Source of the DNA: DATDAH01 sp963823495
GTDB taxonomy: Bacteria; Actinomycetota; Acidimicrobiia; Acidimicrobiales; DATDAH01
DNA: 64,000 bases
NCBI GenBank assembly: GCA_963823495.1
Contig: CAWGLV010000001.1
Coordinates: forward strand, 620,001-684,000
Direction of reading: 5' to 3'
Numbering within the stretch: position 1 is the first letter of the stretch; every line of letters starts with the position of its first letter. Shown piece by piece: positions 27,360-35,834 of this stretch. The position numbers and the translations under genes were made by a program. Below the pieces are notes generated by a model, which saw only the letters and a program-made list of their open reading frames with translations, was not told the origin of the DNA and ran no database searches.

Positions 27360-28694
27360 GTGCGAAGGCTAGCGATGACGGTTCTCGGCGCTGTGTTGGT
27401 GCTGGTCGGCCTCGCCATGGTCGTTCCGGCGAGCAGCGACGCGGCCCAGCGGAGCCGAGCAGCCGAGACGACGGTTTCGGTCGGCGGCGCCGGCGATGCT
27501 GAGGGCGACGAAGCCCCGCGAGACGTCACCGATGCGGGCCAGGTCGACGTGTTGGAGACGGCGGGGTACCTCGATCCGGTGCTGGTCGACTTCATCTCGA
27601 CGTCCATCGCCGAGGCCGAGGCCGAGGCCGCCGTCGCCGTCGTGCTGCAGATGAACAGCCCGGGGTCGGTGGTGAGCGACGCCGACCTCACCGCCCTGGC
27701 CACCCAGATCGACGAGGCCACGGTCCCGGTGACGGTGTGGATCGGCCCGAGCGGCTCGCGGGCCTACGGCGGGGCGGCCGAGATCGCCGCGGTCGCCGAC
27801 GAGATCGGCATGGCCCCGGGCACCGACCTGGGCGACGTCGGCGAACAGCGGCTGCCGGAGGCGACCTTCGGTGAGGTCTTCGACGGCCACTTGACCAACC
27901 GGGTGGTGGACGAAGAGGTCGCCGTCGACGAGGGGCACGCCGACCGCCTGGCGCCGACCGTCGGCCTGTTCGTCAACGATCTCGACGGCTTCGAGACCGA
28001 GGTGGCCGACGGCGGCGCCGTCGAGCCCGTGACCGGGACCCGCTTCCGCCAGCTCCCCCTGGGCTCCCAGGTCTTCCACACGGCGGCCAGCCCGGCCGTG
28101 GCCTACCTCTTCTTCGTGCTCGGTCTGGGGCTGATCATCTTCGAGCTCTACACCGCGGGGGTCGGCGTCGCCGGGGTCCTGGCCGCCGGGCTGTTCGTCT
28201 TCGGCTGCTACGGGCTCGCCGTGCTCCCCGCGCGGGGGTGGGCGGTCGGCCTGATCGTGTTGGCCATGGCCGCCTTCTGTGTCGACATCCAGACCGGCGT
28301 GCCGCGGTTCTGGACGGCCGTGGGTTTCGTCGGCTTCGCGGTCGGCACCCTGTGGCTCTACGACGGGCCGACGCTGTCCTGGATCACCCTCCTGGGGGTC
28401 TTCGCGGCCCTGGCCTTCGCCGTGTTGGCCGGGATGCCGACCATGGTCCGGACCCGGTTCTCCACGCCCACGATCGGGCGGGAGTGGATGATCGGCTTGG
28501 CGGGCGAGGCCGTGAGCGCGGTCGACCCCGACGGCACCGTTCGCGTCCAGGGCGCCCTCTGGCGGGCCCGGACCAATCGGGCGACGCCGCTGGCCGAGGG
28601 CGAGTCCGTGGTGGTGGCCGGCCTCGACGCCCTCGTGCTCGAGGTGGAGTCCGCGGATCCGGACCGGCGGCCGAAGGAGCACCGCCGCGAGTAG
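27360..28694 (+). CDS. NfeD-family membrane protein with degenerate ClpP-like domain
   Basis: A 444-aa protein: signal/anchor (residues ~5-25), a ClpP/SppA-like N-terminal domain, about four to five membrane helices (residues ~235-360) and a C-terminal NfeD OB-fold domain ('IGLAGEAVSAVDPDGTVRVQGALWRA' in part). In active NfeD proteases a Ser sits in an AxSAG-like motif. Here the matching site reads 'SRAYGGAAEIAAVADEIGM', with no Ser at that point, so protease activity is doubtful. Start GTG 27360 has GGAGG 5 nt upstream. It is divergent from the ArsA-like pair. Confidence 0.85.
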   Translation: MRRLAMTVLGAVLVLVGLAMVVPASSDAAQRSRAAETTVSVGGAGDAEGDEAPRDVTDAGQVDVLETAGYLDPVLVDFISTSIAEAEAEAAVAVVLQMNSPGSVVSDADLTALATQIDEATVPVTVWIGPSGSRAYGGAAEIAAVADEIGMAPGTDLGDVGEQRLPEATFGEVFDGHLTNRVVDEEVAVDEGHADRLAPTVGLFVNDLDGFETEVADGGAVEPVTGTRFRQLPLGSQVFHTAASPAVAYLFFVLGLGLIIFELYTAGVGVAGVLAAGLFVFGCYGLAVLPARGWAVGLIVLAMAAFCVDIQTGVPRFWTAVGFVGFAVGTLWLYDGPTLSWITLLGVFAALAFAVLAGMPTMVRTRFSTPTIGREWMIGLAGEAVSAVDPDGTVRVQGALWRARTNRATPLAEGESVVVAGLDALVLEVESADPDRRPKEHRRE

Positions 28695-28812
28695 GGGTGG
28701 CCGGCCGCCGCCGGATTGAACCGTCGTTCAGAGTTCGACGGGAATCCGCCTCCACCCCTTTACGGCCGAAATCGACCGGTCTACGGTCGAGGTCCCTGGA
28801 AGGGGGTCCAGT

Positions 28813-29067
28813 GTGACAGCTCAGGTCGCAGACATGGAGTGGCAGATGAAGGCGGCGTGCCGGGGACCACAGGCCGCCATCTTCTTCCCACCACCCCAGT
28901 TCGAGCGCAAGGACGAGAAGCAGGAACGGGAGGCGCGGGCGAAGGAGATCTGCTCCACCTGCCCGGTCCAGCAGCCGTGCCTCCAGTACGCCCTGGGGAT
29001 CCGTGAACCCCACGGCATCTGGGGCGGCCGCAACGAGGCCGAGCGCAAGGCCCTGCTGGTCCGCTGA
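28813..29067 (+). CDS. WhiB-family Fe-S transcriptional regulator
   Basis: An 84-aa WhiB-like protein with four cluster cysteines: C in 'KAACRGP', then 'EICSTCPVQQPC' (C-x2-C-x5-C). The 'HGIWGGRNEAERKAL' turn and basic tail complete the family pattern. WhiB proteins bind a 4Fe-4S cluster and act with the primary sigma factor. The specific subtype cannot be assigned. Start GTG 28813 follows a purine-rich GGAAGGGGG stretch. Two ArsA-like ATPases lie upstream beyond the NfeD gene, a neighbourhood seen in other actinobacteria. A family B palindrome follows. Confidence 0.95.
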   Translation: MTAQVADMEWQMKAACRGPQAAIFFPPPQFERKDEKQEREARAKEICSTCPVQQPCLQYALGIREPHGIWGGRNEAERKALLVR

Positions 29068-29106
29068 CCGCCCGCGGGCGGCCGTCAGGGTGACCACCCT
29101 CCGTTC

Positions 29107-29149
29107 TGGCGCCTGATTGCGGCGCTGGGACACCCGGATCGGGCGCCAG
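29107..29149. repeat. Family B palindrome, copy 1 (convergent junction)
   Basis: TGGCGCCTGAT (29107-29117) pairs with ATCGGGCGCCA (29139-29149), with one mismatch. A GGCGCTGGG core in the loop is shared with the copy at 47072. It lies between the converging ends of the WhiB gene and selB, so it may be a bidirectional terminator. Confidence 0.75.
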
Positions 29150-29205
29150 TTCGCTCCGGCCGACGACCGGACGGCGACCTCAGATGCCCCGGGGGCCGAC
29201 TCCGC

Positions 29206-30921
29206 TCAGACCGTCGGCAGCCTGGGGCCGGCGATGCGGAGGTCGTCGCGGCGGCGGGTGATGCCGCGGGCGTCCAGGAGCGTCGCGAGGGGGACGGCGT
29301 ACTTGCGGCTCGTGCCCAGCGCCTCCCGGAGGTCGCTCATGAGGAAGCCGGCGGGTTGGGCCGCCAGCAGGCGGGCGGCGGCCCGGGCGGCGTCGTCGAC
29401 GGCGGTCTCGACGAACCAGAGACCGCCCTCCTGGACGATCAGGCCCCGTCGGGCCAGCTCCCGTAGCTCGCCCGGGTCGACCCCGTCCGGCGGCGGGGGC
29501 GCGAACGGGGCGGCGGCCAGGGCGTTCACGAACGGGTGGTCGGCCAGGGGGTCGACCGCGTCGGCGGGCCGGGCCCGGCCGCCGTCGACGCCGATGTCCT
29601 CGAGGGTGTCGAGCACGGCCCGCTGCCGGTCGTCGAGCTGGGCCACGTCGAGGCCCAACTCGCCCGCGTTCGCCACGAGCCCGGTGACCTCGGTGCGGGT
29701 GGCGGCCAGGGCATCGGGGGCGACGGCCCAGTGCCCGACGTCGGCGGGGCGGCGCTCGCCGGTCAGCCGCTCGAGGTCGTCCACCGGGACCCAGCCCCGC
29801 TCGGCCAGGACCCGCTCCACGGACCGGTCCGGAGTGGCCCGAGTGGCCGGCAGCACCGGATCGACGTCGAGGATCTCGCCCCCGCCGACGGTCTCGCCCC
29901 TTCCCGACTCCCTCAACACGAATCGGTCACCGGGCCCGAGGGGGAGGGGCGTCGCCAGGTGCAGGCGCACCAGCCCCGCCTCGCCCGGCTCGATGCCGTC
30001 GGCCCGGAGGACGCGGAGGCGGACGACCTGCTCGGCGGTGCCCAGGTGGGCCACGTACGCTCCCCGGCGGGTGACCCGGTGACCCAGGCCGGCCAGGACC
30101 TCCAGGGTGGCGTCGACCATCGCGGTCTCGTGCCACTGGTCGGCCTGCACGACCACCTGGCCACGGCCGACCTGATCGTGCTCGACGCCGACCAGGTTCA
30201 GGGCCGTGCGGCTGCCGGGGGGGACCCGGTCGACGGCGGCGTGGTGGGCCTGGATGCCCCGCACCCGCACGGTCGGGCCCCCGGGCCGGATGTCGAGTTG
30301 GTCGTCGACGGCCACGGTCCCGCCGAGCAGGGTGCCGGTGACGATCGTCCCTGCGCCCCGGGCGGCGAAGGCCCGGTCCACCCACAGCCGGGGGCGGCCG
30401 GTGTCGGTGACCGAGGGCGTCGCCCGCAGGGTCCGACCGAGGGCGGCGCGCAGGTCCTCGATCCCCCGGCCGAGCGGCGCCGCCACCTCCACGACCTCGG
30501 CATCGCCGAGGAACGAGCCCGCCAGGTGGTCGGCCAGCTCGAGACGGGCCAGCTCCACCAGGTCGTCCTCGGCCCGGTCCACCTTGGTGAGGGCGACCAC
30601 GCCGTGGGTCACGCCGACCAACTCGAGGATCCGGAGGTGCTCCTCGCTCTGGGGCTTCCACCCCTCGAGGGCGTCGACCACGAAGAGACAGGCCACCACG
30701 CCGCCCACCCCGGCGAGCATGTTGGCCAGGAAGCGCACGTGGCCGGGGACGTCCACGAACGACACGACCAGGTCCTCCACCGCCGTGTGGGCGAACCCGA
30801 GGTCGATGGTGAGCCCCCGGGCCTTCTCCTCGGCCCAGCGGTCCGGGTCGGTGCCGGTGAGGGCCAGGACGAGCGTGGACTTGCCGTGGTCGACGTGACC
30901 GGCCGTGGCGACGACGTACAG
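29206..30921 (-). CDS. selB: Selenocysteine-specific elongation factor SelB
   Basis: A 571-aa SelB if started at CTG 30921. It delivers Sec-tRNA to UGA codons on SECIS-bearing mRNAs. GTPase motifs are complete only with this start: 'VATAGHVDHGKSTLVLAL' (G1), 'LTIDLGFA' (G2), 'VDVPGHVRF' (G3), 'ALTKVD' (G4). Beta-barrel domains II/III follow, then winged-helix domains ending 'DARGITRRRDDLRIAG'. No ATG, GTG or TTG exists in frame between the selA stop (30928) and G1; an in-frame GTG occurs only at 30780, inside the G domain. Homologs start exactly at this Leu position with Met-Tyr/His-Val-Val. A GGGGGGTGA stretch before it could serve as a ribosome-binding site. Confidence 0.92.
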   Translation of the reverse strand: MYVVATAGHVDHGKSTLVLALTGTDPDRWAEEKARGLTIDLGFAHTAVEDLVVSFVDVPGHVRFLANMLAGVGGVVACLFVVDALEGWKPQSEEHLRILELVGVTHGVVALTKVDRAEDDLVELARLELADHLAGSFLGDAEVVEVAAPLGRGIEDLRAALGRTLRATPSVTDTGRPRLWVDRAFAARGAGTIVTGTLLGGTVAVDDQLDIRPGGPTVRVRGIQAHHAAVDRVPPGSRTALNLVGVEHDQVGRGQVVVQADQWHETAMVDATLEVLAGLGHRVTRRGAYVAHLGTAEQVVRLRVLRADGIEPGEAGLVRLHLATPLPLGPGDRFVLRESGRGETVGGGEILDVDPVLPATRATPDRSVERVLAERGWVPVDDLERLTGERRPADVGHWAVAPDALAATRTEVTGLVANAGELGLDVAQLDDRQRAVLDTLEDIGVDGGRARPADAVDPLADHPFVNALAAAPFAPPPPDGVDPGELRELARRGLIVQEGGLWFVETAVDDAARAAARLLAAQPAGFLMSDLREALGTSRKYAVPLATLLDARGITRRRDDLRIAGPRLPTV

Positions 30922-30927
30922 GCCCGT

Positions 30928-32181
30928 TCACCCCCCGCCGGCGAGATCGGCGAGCGCGGTGGCCACCAGCGGGTCCTGGTCGGGCTCGACGGTGCGCAGG
31001 TCGGCCACGGTGCGACCCTCGACCACCCGGGCGATCACCGGGACGGACGCGGCCCGGAGCCCGGCCCGGACGTCGCCGGGCACCGCCACCCCGGCCGAGG
31101 GGATCTCGGTGCCGGGCAGGGTCCCTCCGCCGGTCACCGCCACGGTGTCCACCACCTCACCCACCCCGAGGGCCTCGGCCCGGGCCCGGAGGTCGGCCAC
31201 GGGCCGGGTGGCCATGCGCCAGAGCGGGATGTCGTCGCCGCGACGGGCGAGGTAGGCCAGGGCGGTGGCCTGCAGAGCACCCAGGACCAGACCGCCGGGG
31301 CGCAGCGCCCGGGCCAGCGGGTGACGGGCGCAGGCCGCGACCAGGTCGGCCCGCCCGGCGATGACGCCGGCCTGGGGCCCGCCGAGCAGCTTGTCGCCGG
31401 AGAACATGACCAGCCCGGCGCCGGCCTCGAGGGTCTGGCGCACCCCGGGCTCGTCCTGCAGCCAGGGCGGCGGCCCGTCGTCGAGCCAGGGACAGGCGGC
31501 GTCCAGCAGGCCGGAGCCGAGGTCGACCGCGACCGGCGGGCCGAGGTCGACCAGTTCGGCGACCCCCGTGGCCTCGGTGAAGCCGGTGATCCGGTAGTTG
31601 GACTGGTGGACCTTGAGGAGCAGGCCGGCGTCGTCGGCGTCGGCCACGGCTCGTTCGTAGTCGGCCCGCCGGGTCCGGTTGGTGGTCCCGACCTCGACCA
31701 AGCGGGCACCGGAGGTGACCAGGATCTCCGGGATGCGGAACCCGCCACCGATCTCCACCAACTCGCCCCGCGACACCACCACGTCCCGGTTGCGCGCCAG
31801 AGCGGCCAGGGCCAGGAGGACCGCCGCCGCCCCGTTGTTGACCACGGTGGCCGCTTCGGCACCGCAGGCCCGGGCCAGGAGCGTCGCGGCGTGGGCGCCC
31901 CGGGACCCCCGCTCACCGGTGTCGAGGTCCAGTTCGAGATTGGTGTACTCGGCGTCCTGGTGGTGGGCGAGGGGCGCTCGGCCCAGATTGGTGTGCAGGA
32001 GGACCCCGGTGGCGTTCACCACCGGCCGGAGCAGGGCGGCGGCGACGGCCTCGGCCTCGGCTCGGGCCCCGTCGGGGTCACCACGGCCGATGGCGGCCCG
32101 AGCGGCGTCGACGAGCAGCGGGTGGGGCAGCCCCGTGTCGGCCAGGCTGCGGGCCAGGGCGTCGACTGACGGTGGCCGCAC
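30928..32181 (-). CDS. selA: L-seryl-tRNA(Sec) selenium transferase SelA
   Basis: A 417-aa PLP enzyme converting Ser-tRNA(Sec) to Sec-tRNA(Sec) with selenophosphate. 'NATGVLLHTNLGRAPLA' and 'YTNLELDLDTGERGSRG' (in part) are SelA hallmarks, and the PLP Lys lies in 'VMFSGDKLLGGPQAG'. selB follows after 6 nt. Neither selD nor the tRNA gene selC is visible in this window. Start GTG 32181 has TATCCT 6 nt before it, so it is probably leaderless and divergent from fxsA. Confidence 0.96.
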   Translation of the reverse strand: MRPPSVDALARSLADTGLPHPLLVDAARAAIGRGDPDGARAEAEAVAAALLRPVVNATGVLLHTNLGRAPLAHHQDAEYTNLELDLDTGERGSRGAHAATLLARACGAEAATVVNNGAAAVLLALAALARNRDVVVSRGELVEIGGGFRIPEILVTSGARLVEVGTTNRTRRADYERAVADADDAGLLLKVHQSNYRITGFTEATGVAELVDLGPPVAVDLGSGLLDAACPWLDDGPPPWLQDEPGVRQTLEAGAGLVMFSGDKLLGGPQAGVIAGRADLVAACARHPLARALRPGGLVLGALQATALAYLARRGDDIPLWRMATRPVADLRARAEALGVGEVVDTVAVTGGGTLPGTEIPSAGVAVPGDVRAGLRAASVPVIARVVEGRTVADLRTVEPDQDPLVATALADLAGGG

Positions 32182-32187
32182 GGTCCG

Positions 32188-32193
32188 AGGATA
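32188..32193 (-). promoter_or_regulatory. Putative -10 element TATCCT for leaderless selA
   Basis: On the minus strand TATCCT ends 6 nt before GTG 32181. It faces the TAGCCT element of the divergent fxsA gene 52 nt away. Confidence 0.5.
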
Positions 32194-32245
32194 GGACGCC
32201 CTGAGCCCGGCGCCCTCCGGGGAGCGCCTCGGGGGGCCGCACCCC

Positions 32246-32251
32246 TAGCCT
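32246..32251 (+). promoter_or_regulatory. Putative -10 element TAGCCT for the fxsA operon
   Basis: TAGCCT ends 7 nt before GTG 32259. It would drive the six-gene overlapping operon up to 37851, since I see no other promoter-like site between those genes. Confidence 0.5.
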
Positions 32252-32258
32252 GGAGGGC

Positions 32259-32750
32259 GTGTTCGGCCTCCTCCTGGTGCTCTTCGTCGCCATCCCGGCG
32301 GCCGAGCTCTACGTGATCCTCCAGGTCGGCCACGCCATCGGCGCGGTCGAGACCGTCGCCGTCCTGATCGCCGTCAGCTTCCTGGGGGCATGGCTGTGCA
32401 GGCTCCAGGGCTTCGCGGTGCTGGGGCGGATCCGGGGCGCGCTGGACGAGGGCCGTCTGCCGACCCGCGATCTCCAGGACGGTGCCCTGATCCTGCTGGC
32501 CGGAGCCCTTCTGCTCACCCCCGGGTTCCTCGGCGACATCGCCGGGATCCTGCTGCTGCTGCCCCCGACCCGGGCGATCGCCCGAACGTTCCTGGCCCGG
32601 GTCCTGCGTGGTCGGCTCCAGGTGGCGACCGTCGGCGCGCCGGGGCCGTCCGCTTTCGGTTTCGGTTCGGTCGTGGACGTCGACGGTCGGCCCCGTGACG
32701 ACCGGCGACCGCGAGACGAGCCACCCGGCCCCATCCCCCTCGGCCCGTGA
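32259..32750 (+). CDS. FxsA-family membrane protein
   Basis: A 163-aa protein with three or four hydrophobic segments: 'LLLVLFVAIPAAELYVILQV' and 'AVLIAVSFLGAWLC', then 'ALILLAGALLLTPGFLGDIAGILLLLPPTR' (in part), the FxsA signature. A charged cytoplasmic tail follows. FxsA in E. coli modifies phage F exclusion; its normal role is unknown. It is the first gene of a six-gene operon, and its stop overlaps the NUDIX start as GTGA. Confidence 0.9.
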   Translation: MFGLLLVLFVAIPAAELYVILQVGHAIGAVETVAVLIAVSFLGAWLCRLQGFAVLGRIRGALDEGRLPTRDLQDGALILLAGALLLTPGFLGDIAGILLLLPPTRAIARTFLARVLRGRLQVATVGAPGPSAFGFGSVVDVDGRPRDDRRPRDEPPGPIPLGP

Positions 32751-33499
32751 GCGCCCCTGTGCTCACCCCGCGCCCGGCGTCCACGACCATGGTGCTGCGC
32801 GACGGTGACGGCGGTCTCGAGGTCCTGCTCCTGTTGCGGAGCGACCGCACGATCTTCGTCCCGGGGGCCCACGTCTTCCCGGGCGGCGCCGTCGAGACCG
32901 CCGACCACGAGCCCCATCCCACGGCTCCCGGAGCCCCCGATGACGGGGAAGTGACGGCGCGCCTCGACCTCGACACCGGCGGGCTGGCCTACTGGGTCGG
33001 CGCCATCCGTGAGACCTTCGAGGAGTGCGGCCTGCTGTTCGCCGACGGCCCGGTCCACGCCGCCGAGTCGGAACGGGTGGCTGTGGATGCGGGCGAGCGG
33101 TCGTTCGCGTCGGTCTGTGCCGACCACGGCCTGACGCTCCGGCTCGGCGACCTCCGCTACTTCGGCCACTGGATCACCCCGCCCGGCGCCCCCCGGCGGT
33201 ACACGACCCGCTTCTTCGTGGCGCCCGCCCCGGTCGGACAGAACCCGGTGCACGACGACGGCGAGGCGGTCGCCTGTGAGTGGGTCCGGCCCGCCGTCGC
33301 CCTCGAGCGGTTCGCCTCCGGCGCCTGGGACCTGATCCTGCCGACCGAGCGGAGCCTGCGGGCCCTCGACCAGTTCGCCGACGTGGCCGCCGTGCTGGCC
33401 CACCTCGACACCCGACCTCCCTTGACCGACGACCACGGTGGTCGACGCGTGGCCCTTCCTTCGGAACTGGCCGCCGCCGCACCCCAGGAGATCCCTTGA
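32747..33499 (+). CDS. NUDIX hydrolase
   Basis: A 250-aa NUDIX protein. The segment 'VFPGGAVETADHE' precedes a Nudix box whose end reads 'AIRETFEECGLLF' (REtxEExGL), the metal-binding part. The box's starting Gly lies after a long insertion, giving a layout like the NUDT19-type acyl-CoA diphosphatases. The substrate is inferred to be a nucleotide diphosphate such as CoA derivatives, not shown. Its start overlaps fxsA by 4 nt and its stop overlaps the MBL gene as TTGA. Confidence 0.85.
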   Translation: MSAPVLTPRPASTTMVLRDGDGGLEVLLLLRSDRTIFVPGAHVFPGGAVETADHEPHPTAPGAPDDGEVTARLDLDTGGLAYWVGAIRETFEECGLLFADGPVHAAESERVAVDAGERSFASVCADHGLTLRLGDLRYFGHWITPPGAPRRYTTRFFVAPAPVGQNPVHDDGEAVACEWVRPAVALERFASGAWDLILPTERSLRALDQFADVAAVLAHLDTRPPLTDDHGGRRVALPSELAAAAPQEIP

Positions 33500-34341
33500 C
33501 CATCGACGAAGAAGCCCCAGAGCCGATCCCGATCATCCCGGACGTGCCTCGGGCGCTGTCCCCGCTGGTCCGGCGCATCTGCGCCGACAACCCGGGGGTC
33601 ATGACCGGTCCCGGGACGAACACCTACCTGATCGGGGTGGACGAGATCGCCGTCATCGACCCGGGTCCGGCCGACGACGCCCATCTCGACGCCGTGGCCG
33701 GCTGCGGTGGTGACCGGATCCGCTGGATCCTGCTCACCCACACCCATCCCGACCACGGTCCCGGCGCTCTGGGCCTGAAGGAGCGCACCGGCGCCGAGAT
33801 CCTGGCGTTCGACTCCCGCGACGGCATCGAGGTCGACGGGACGCTGGGCGACGGGGACATGGTCGAGGGCACCGAGTGGCGCCTGACGGCCGTCCACACG
33901 CCGGGGCACGCCTCCAACCACCTCTGCTACCTGCTCGAGGAGGAGCGCTGCCTCTTCACCGGTGACCACGTGATGGACGGCTCCACGGTCGTCATCAAGC
34001 CTCCCGACGGGGACATGGCGACCTACCTGGCCTCTCTGGAGAAGATCCGGGCCATGCGCCTGTCGATGCTGGCGCCGGCGCACGGCCACCCCATCGAGGA
34101 CCCCCGGGCCCGCATCGACTGGTACCTGCAGCACCGGGTCGAGCGGGAGGCGGCGATCGCCGCCGCGCTGGCGGACGCGGGCTCGGCGACCGTCGACGAC
34201 CTGGTGGCGACGGTCTACACCGATGTGGACCTCGAGCGTCACCCGATCGCCCGGCACAGCGTCCTGGCCCATCTGCTGAAGCTCCGGGACGAGGGTGCGG
34301 TCAAAGGCGACGACCTCGACGGCACCTGGAAGGCGAGCTGA
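33496..34341 (+). CDS. Metallo-beta-lactamase-fold hydrolase (LACTB2-like)
   Basis: A 281-aa MBL protein. 'MTGPGTNTYLIG', the metal motif 'LLTHTHPDHGPGALGL' (HxHxDH), 'TPGHASNHLCYLLEE', 'LFTGDHVMDGSTVVI', and 'LAPAHGHPI' supply the binuclear site. A C-terminal winged-helix-like region ('ATVDDLVATVYTDV') matches LACTB2/Rv3677c-type proteins, possible endoribonucleases. Start TTG 33496 overlaps the NUDIX stop (TTGA) and has AGGAG 6 nt upstream, which is also the only start fitting the family's N-terminus. Confidence 0.88.
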   Translation: MTIDEEAPEPIPIIPDVPRALSPLVRRICADNPGVMTGPGTNTYLIGVDEIAVIDPGPADDAHLDAVAGCGGDRIRWILLTHTHPDHGPGALGLKERTGAEILAFDSRDGIEVDGTLGDGDMVEGTEWRLTAVHTPGHASNHLCYLLEEERCLFTGDHVMDGSTVVIKPPDGDMATYLASLEKIRAMRLSMLAPAHGHPIEDPRARIDWYLQHRVEREAAIAAALADAGSATVDDLVATVYTDVDLERHPIARHSVLAHLLKLRDEGAVKGDDLDGTWKAS

Positions 34342-35834
34342 GCATCGAATCCGCGAGCGATGACCGCGCCGCGCCTGCCGGCCTGCTGAGCGACTACGCC
34401 ACCGACGGGTTCTACGACGAGGCGGTCGACGTCACCGGCGGGTTGCGTCCCGAGTACGAGGTCCTCTTCGACGGGCTCCGGTCCATGAGCCACGAAGAGC
34501 TGGCCCGGCGCGCGGCCATGAGCGACGACGCGATGCACAAGCGGGGGGTCACCTTCACCCTGAGCGCCGATCCGGATGCGGAGGGGGACGAGGACCTCGA
34601 GCGGACCCTGCCCATGGACGTGGTGCCCCGGGTCATCGGGGGCCAGGACTGGCGGGAGCTGGAGGCGGGCCTGATCCAGCGGGTCTCGGCCCTCAACGCG
34701 TTCCTCGAAGACCTCTACGTGGGCGAGCGGGCCGCGGTCCGTGACGGCATCGTGCCGTGGTGGCTGATCACCTCCTCGGACGGCTTCGTGCGGGAGGCCA
34801 TGGGGGTTCCGGCGCCGTCGGGCGTGCGCTGCCTGGTCGCCGGACTCGACCTGATCCGGGGCGCCGACGGGCGGTTGCGGGTGCTGGAGGACAACCTCCG
34901 CAACCCCAGTGGCATCTCCTACGTGCTGGAGAACCGGGACCTGATGACCCGACTGTTCCCGGCGATCGTGCGGGCCCACCGGGTCCGGCCGGTCGGCAAC
35001 TACGGCGAACGGCTCCTGCGGGCCCTCCGCAGCGTGGCCCCGGCGGGGGTCACCGACCCCTGTGTGGTCGTGATGACCCCGGGCATCCACAACGCCGCCT
35101 ACTTCGAGCACGCCTTCCTGGCCCATCAGATGGGGGTCGAGCTGGTCGAAGGCAACGACCTCCTGGTCGACGGCCAGCGGGTCTTCATGCGCACCACGGA
35201 GGGTCCCCGTCCGGTCCATGTGATCTACCGGCGGCTGGACGACCGCTTCCTCGACCCCGTCGGGTTCCGAAGCGGGAGCTACATCGGGGTGCCGGGCCTG
35301 CTGTCGGCGGCCCGGGCCGGCTCGGTCACCCTGGCCAACGCCGTCGGCAACGGGGCGGCGGACGACAAGGCGGTCTATCCCTTCGTCCCCGACCTGGTCC
35401 GCTACTACCTGAACGAGGAGCCGCTGCTGCCCAACGTGGGCACCTACTGCCTGTGGGACGACGACCAACGGGTCGCGGTCCTGGATCGTCTCGACGAGCT
35501 GGTGACCAAGCCCGTCGACGGTGCGGGCGGCTACGGCCTCGTCATCGGTCCCAGGGCCAGCGACGAGGAGCTGGCCCTGCTGCGAGCCGAGATCGAGGCG
35601 GATCCTCGACGCTGGATCTCCCAGGAGGTGGTCCAGCTCTCACGGGTGCCCACGGTGGCCGACGACGGCCTGTCGGGTCGCCATGTGGACCTGCGCCCCT
35701 TCGTCATCTCCTCGGCCGACGGCATCGAGGTCGTCCCCGGAGGCTTGACGCGGGTGGCGTTGAAGGAGGGGTCCCTGATCGTCAACTCGTCCCAGGGGGG
35801 CGGGTCCAAGGACACCTGGGTGCTGCGCGGATGA
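34338..35834 (+). CDS. Circularly permuted ATP-grasp protein (type 2)
   Basis: A 498-aa protein if started at CTG 34338, which overlaps the previous stop as CTGA; GGAAGG lies 4 nt upstream. The next ordinary start (TTG 34443) would lose 'FYDEAVDVTGGLRPEY', which belongs to the family's conserved N-terminus. 'GVTFTLSADPDAEG', 'LVAGLDLIRGADGRLRVLEDN' (part), 'GVELVEGNDLLVDGQRVFMR', 'TKPVDGAGGYGLVIG' and 'VDLRPFVI' are the usual blocks. The family is a predicted carboxylate-amine ligase, normally found with alpha-E and transglutaminase genes as here. The reaction is unknown. Confidence 0.9.
   Translation: MSIESASDDRAAPAGLLSDYATDGFYDEAVDVTGGLRPEYEVLFDGLRSMSHEELARRAAMSDDAMHKRGVTFTLSADPDAEGDEDLERTLPMDVVPRVIGGQDWRELEAGLIQRVSALNAFLEDLYVGERAAVRDGIVPWWLITSSDGFVREAMGVPAPSGVRCLVAGLDLIRGADGRLRVLEDNLRNPSGISYVLENRDLMTRLFPAIVRAHRVRPVGNYGERLLRALRSVAPAGVTDPCVVVMTPGIHNAAYFEHAFLAHQMGVELVEGNDLLVDGQRVFMRTTEGPRPVHVIYRRLDDRFLDPVGFRSGSYIGVPGLLSAARAGSVTLANAVGNGAADDKAVYPFVPDLVRYYLNEEPLLPNVGTYCLWDDDQRVAVLDRLDELVTKPVDGAGGYGLVIGPRASDEELALLRAEIEADPRRWISQEVVQLSRVPTVADDGLSGRHVDLRPFVISSADGIEVVPGGLTRVALKEGSLIVNSSQGGGSKDTWVLRG

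Noticed and set aside
27360..28694. Active serine protease call for the NfeD-like gene
   Set aside because: The nucleophile region lacks a Ser at the expected place, so only membrane NfeD-family membership is claimed.
29536..32169. 877-residue plus-strand open frame over selA-selB
   Set aside because: It is antisense to two well-supported genes and resembles no known family.
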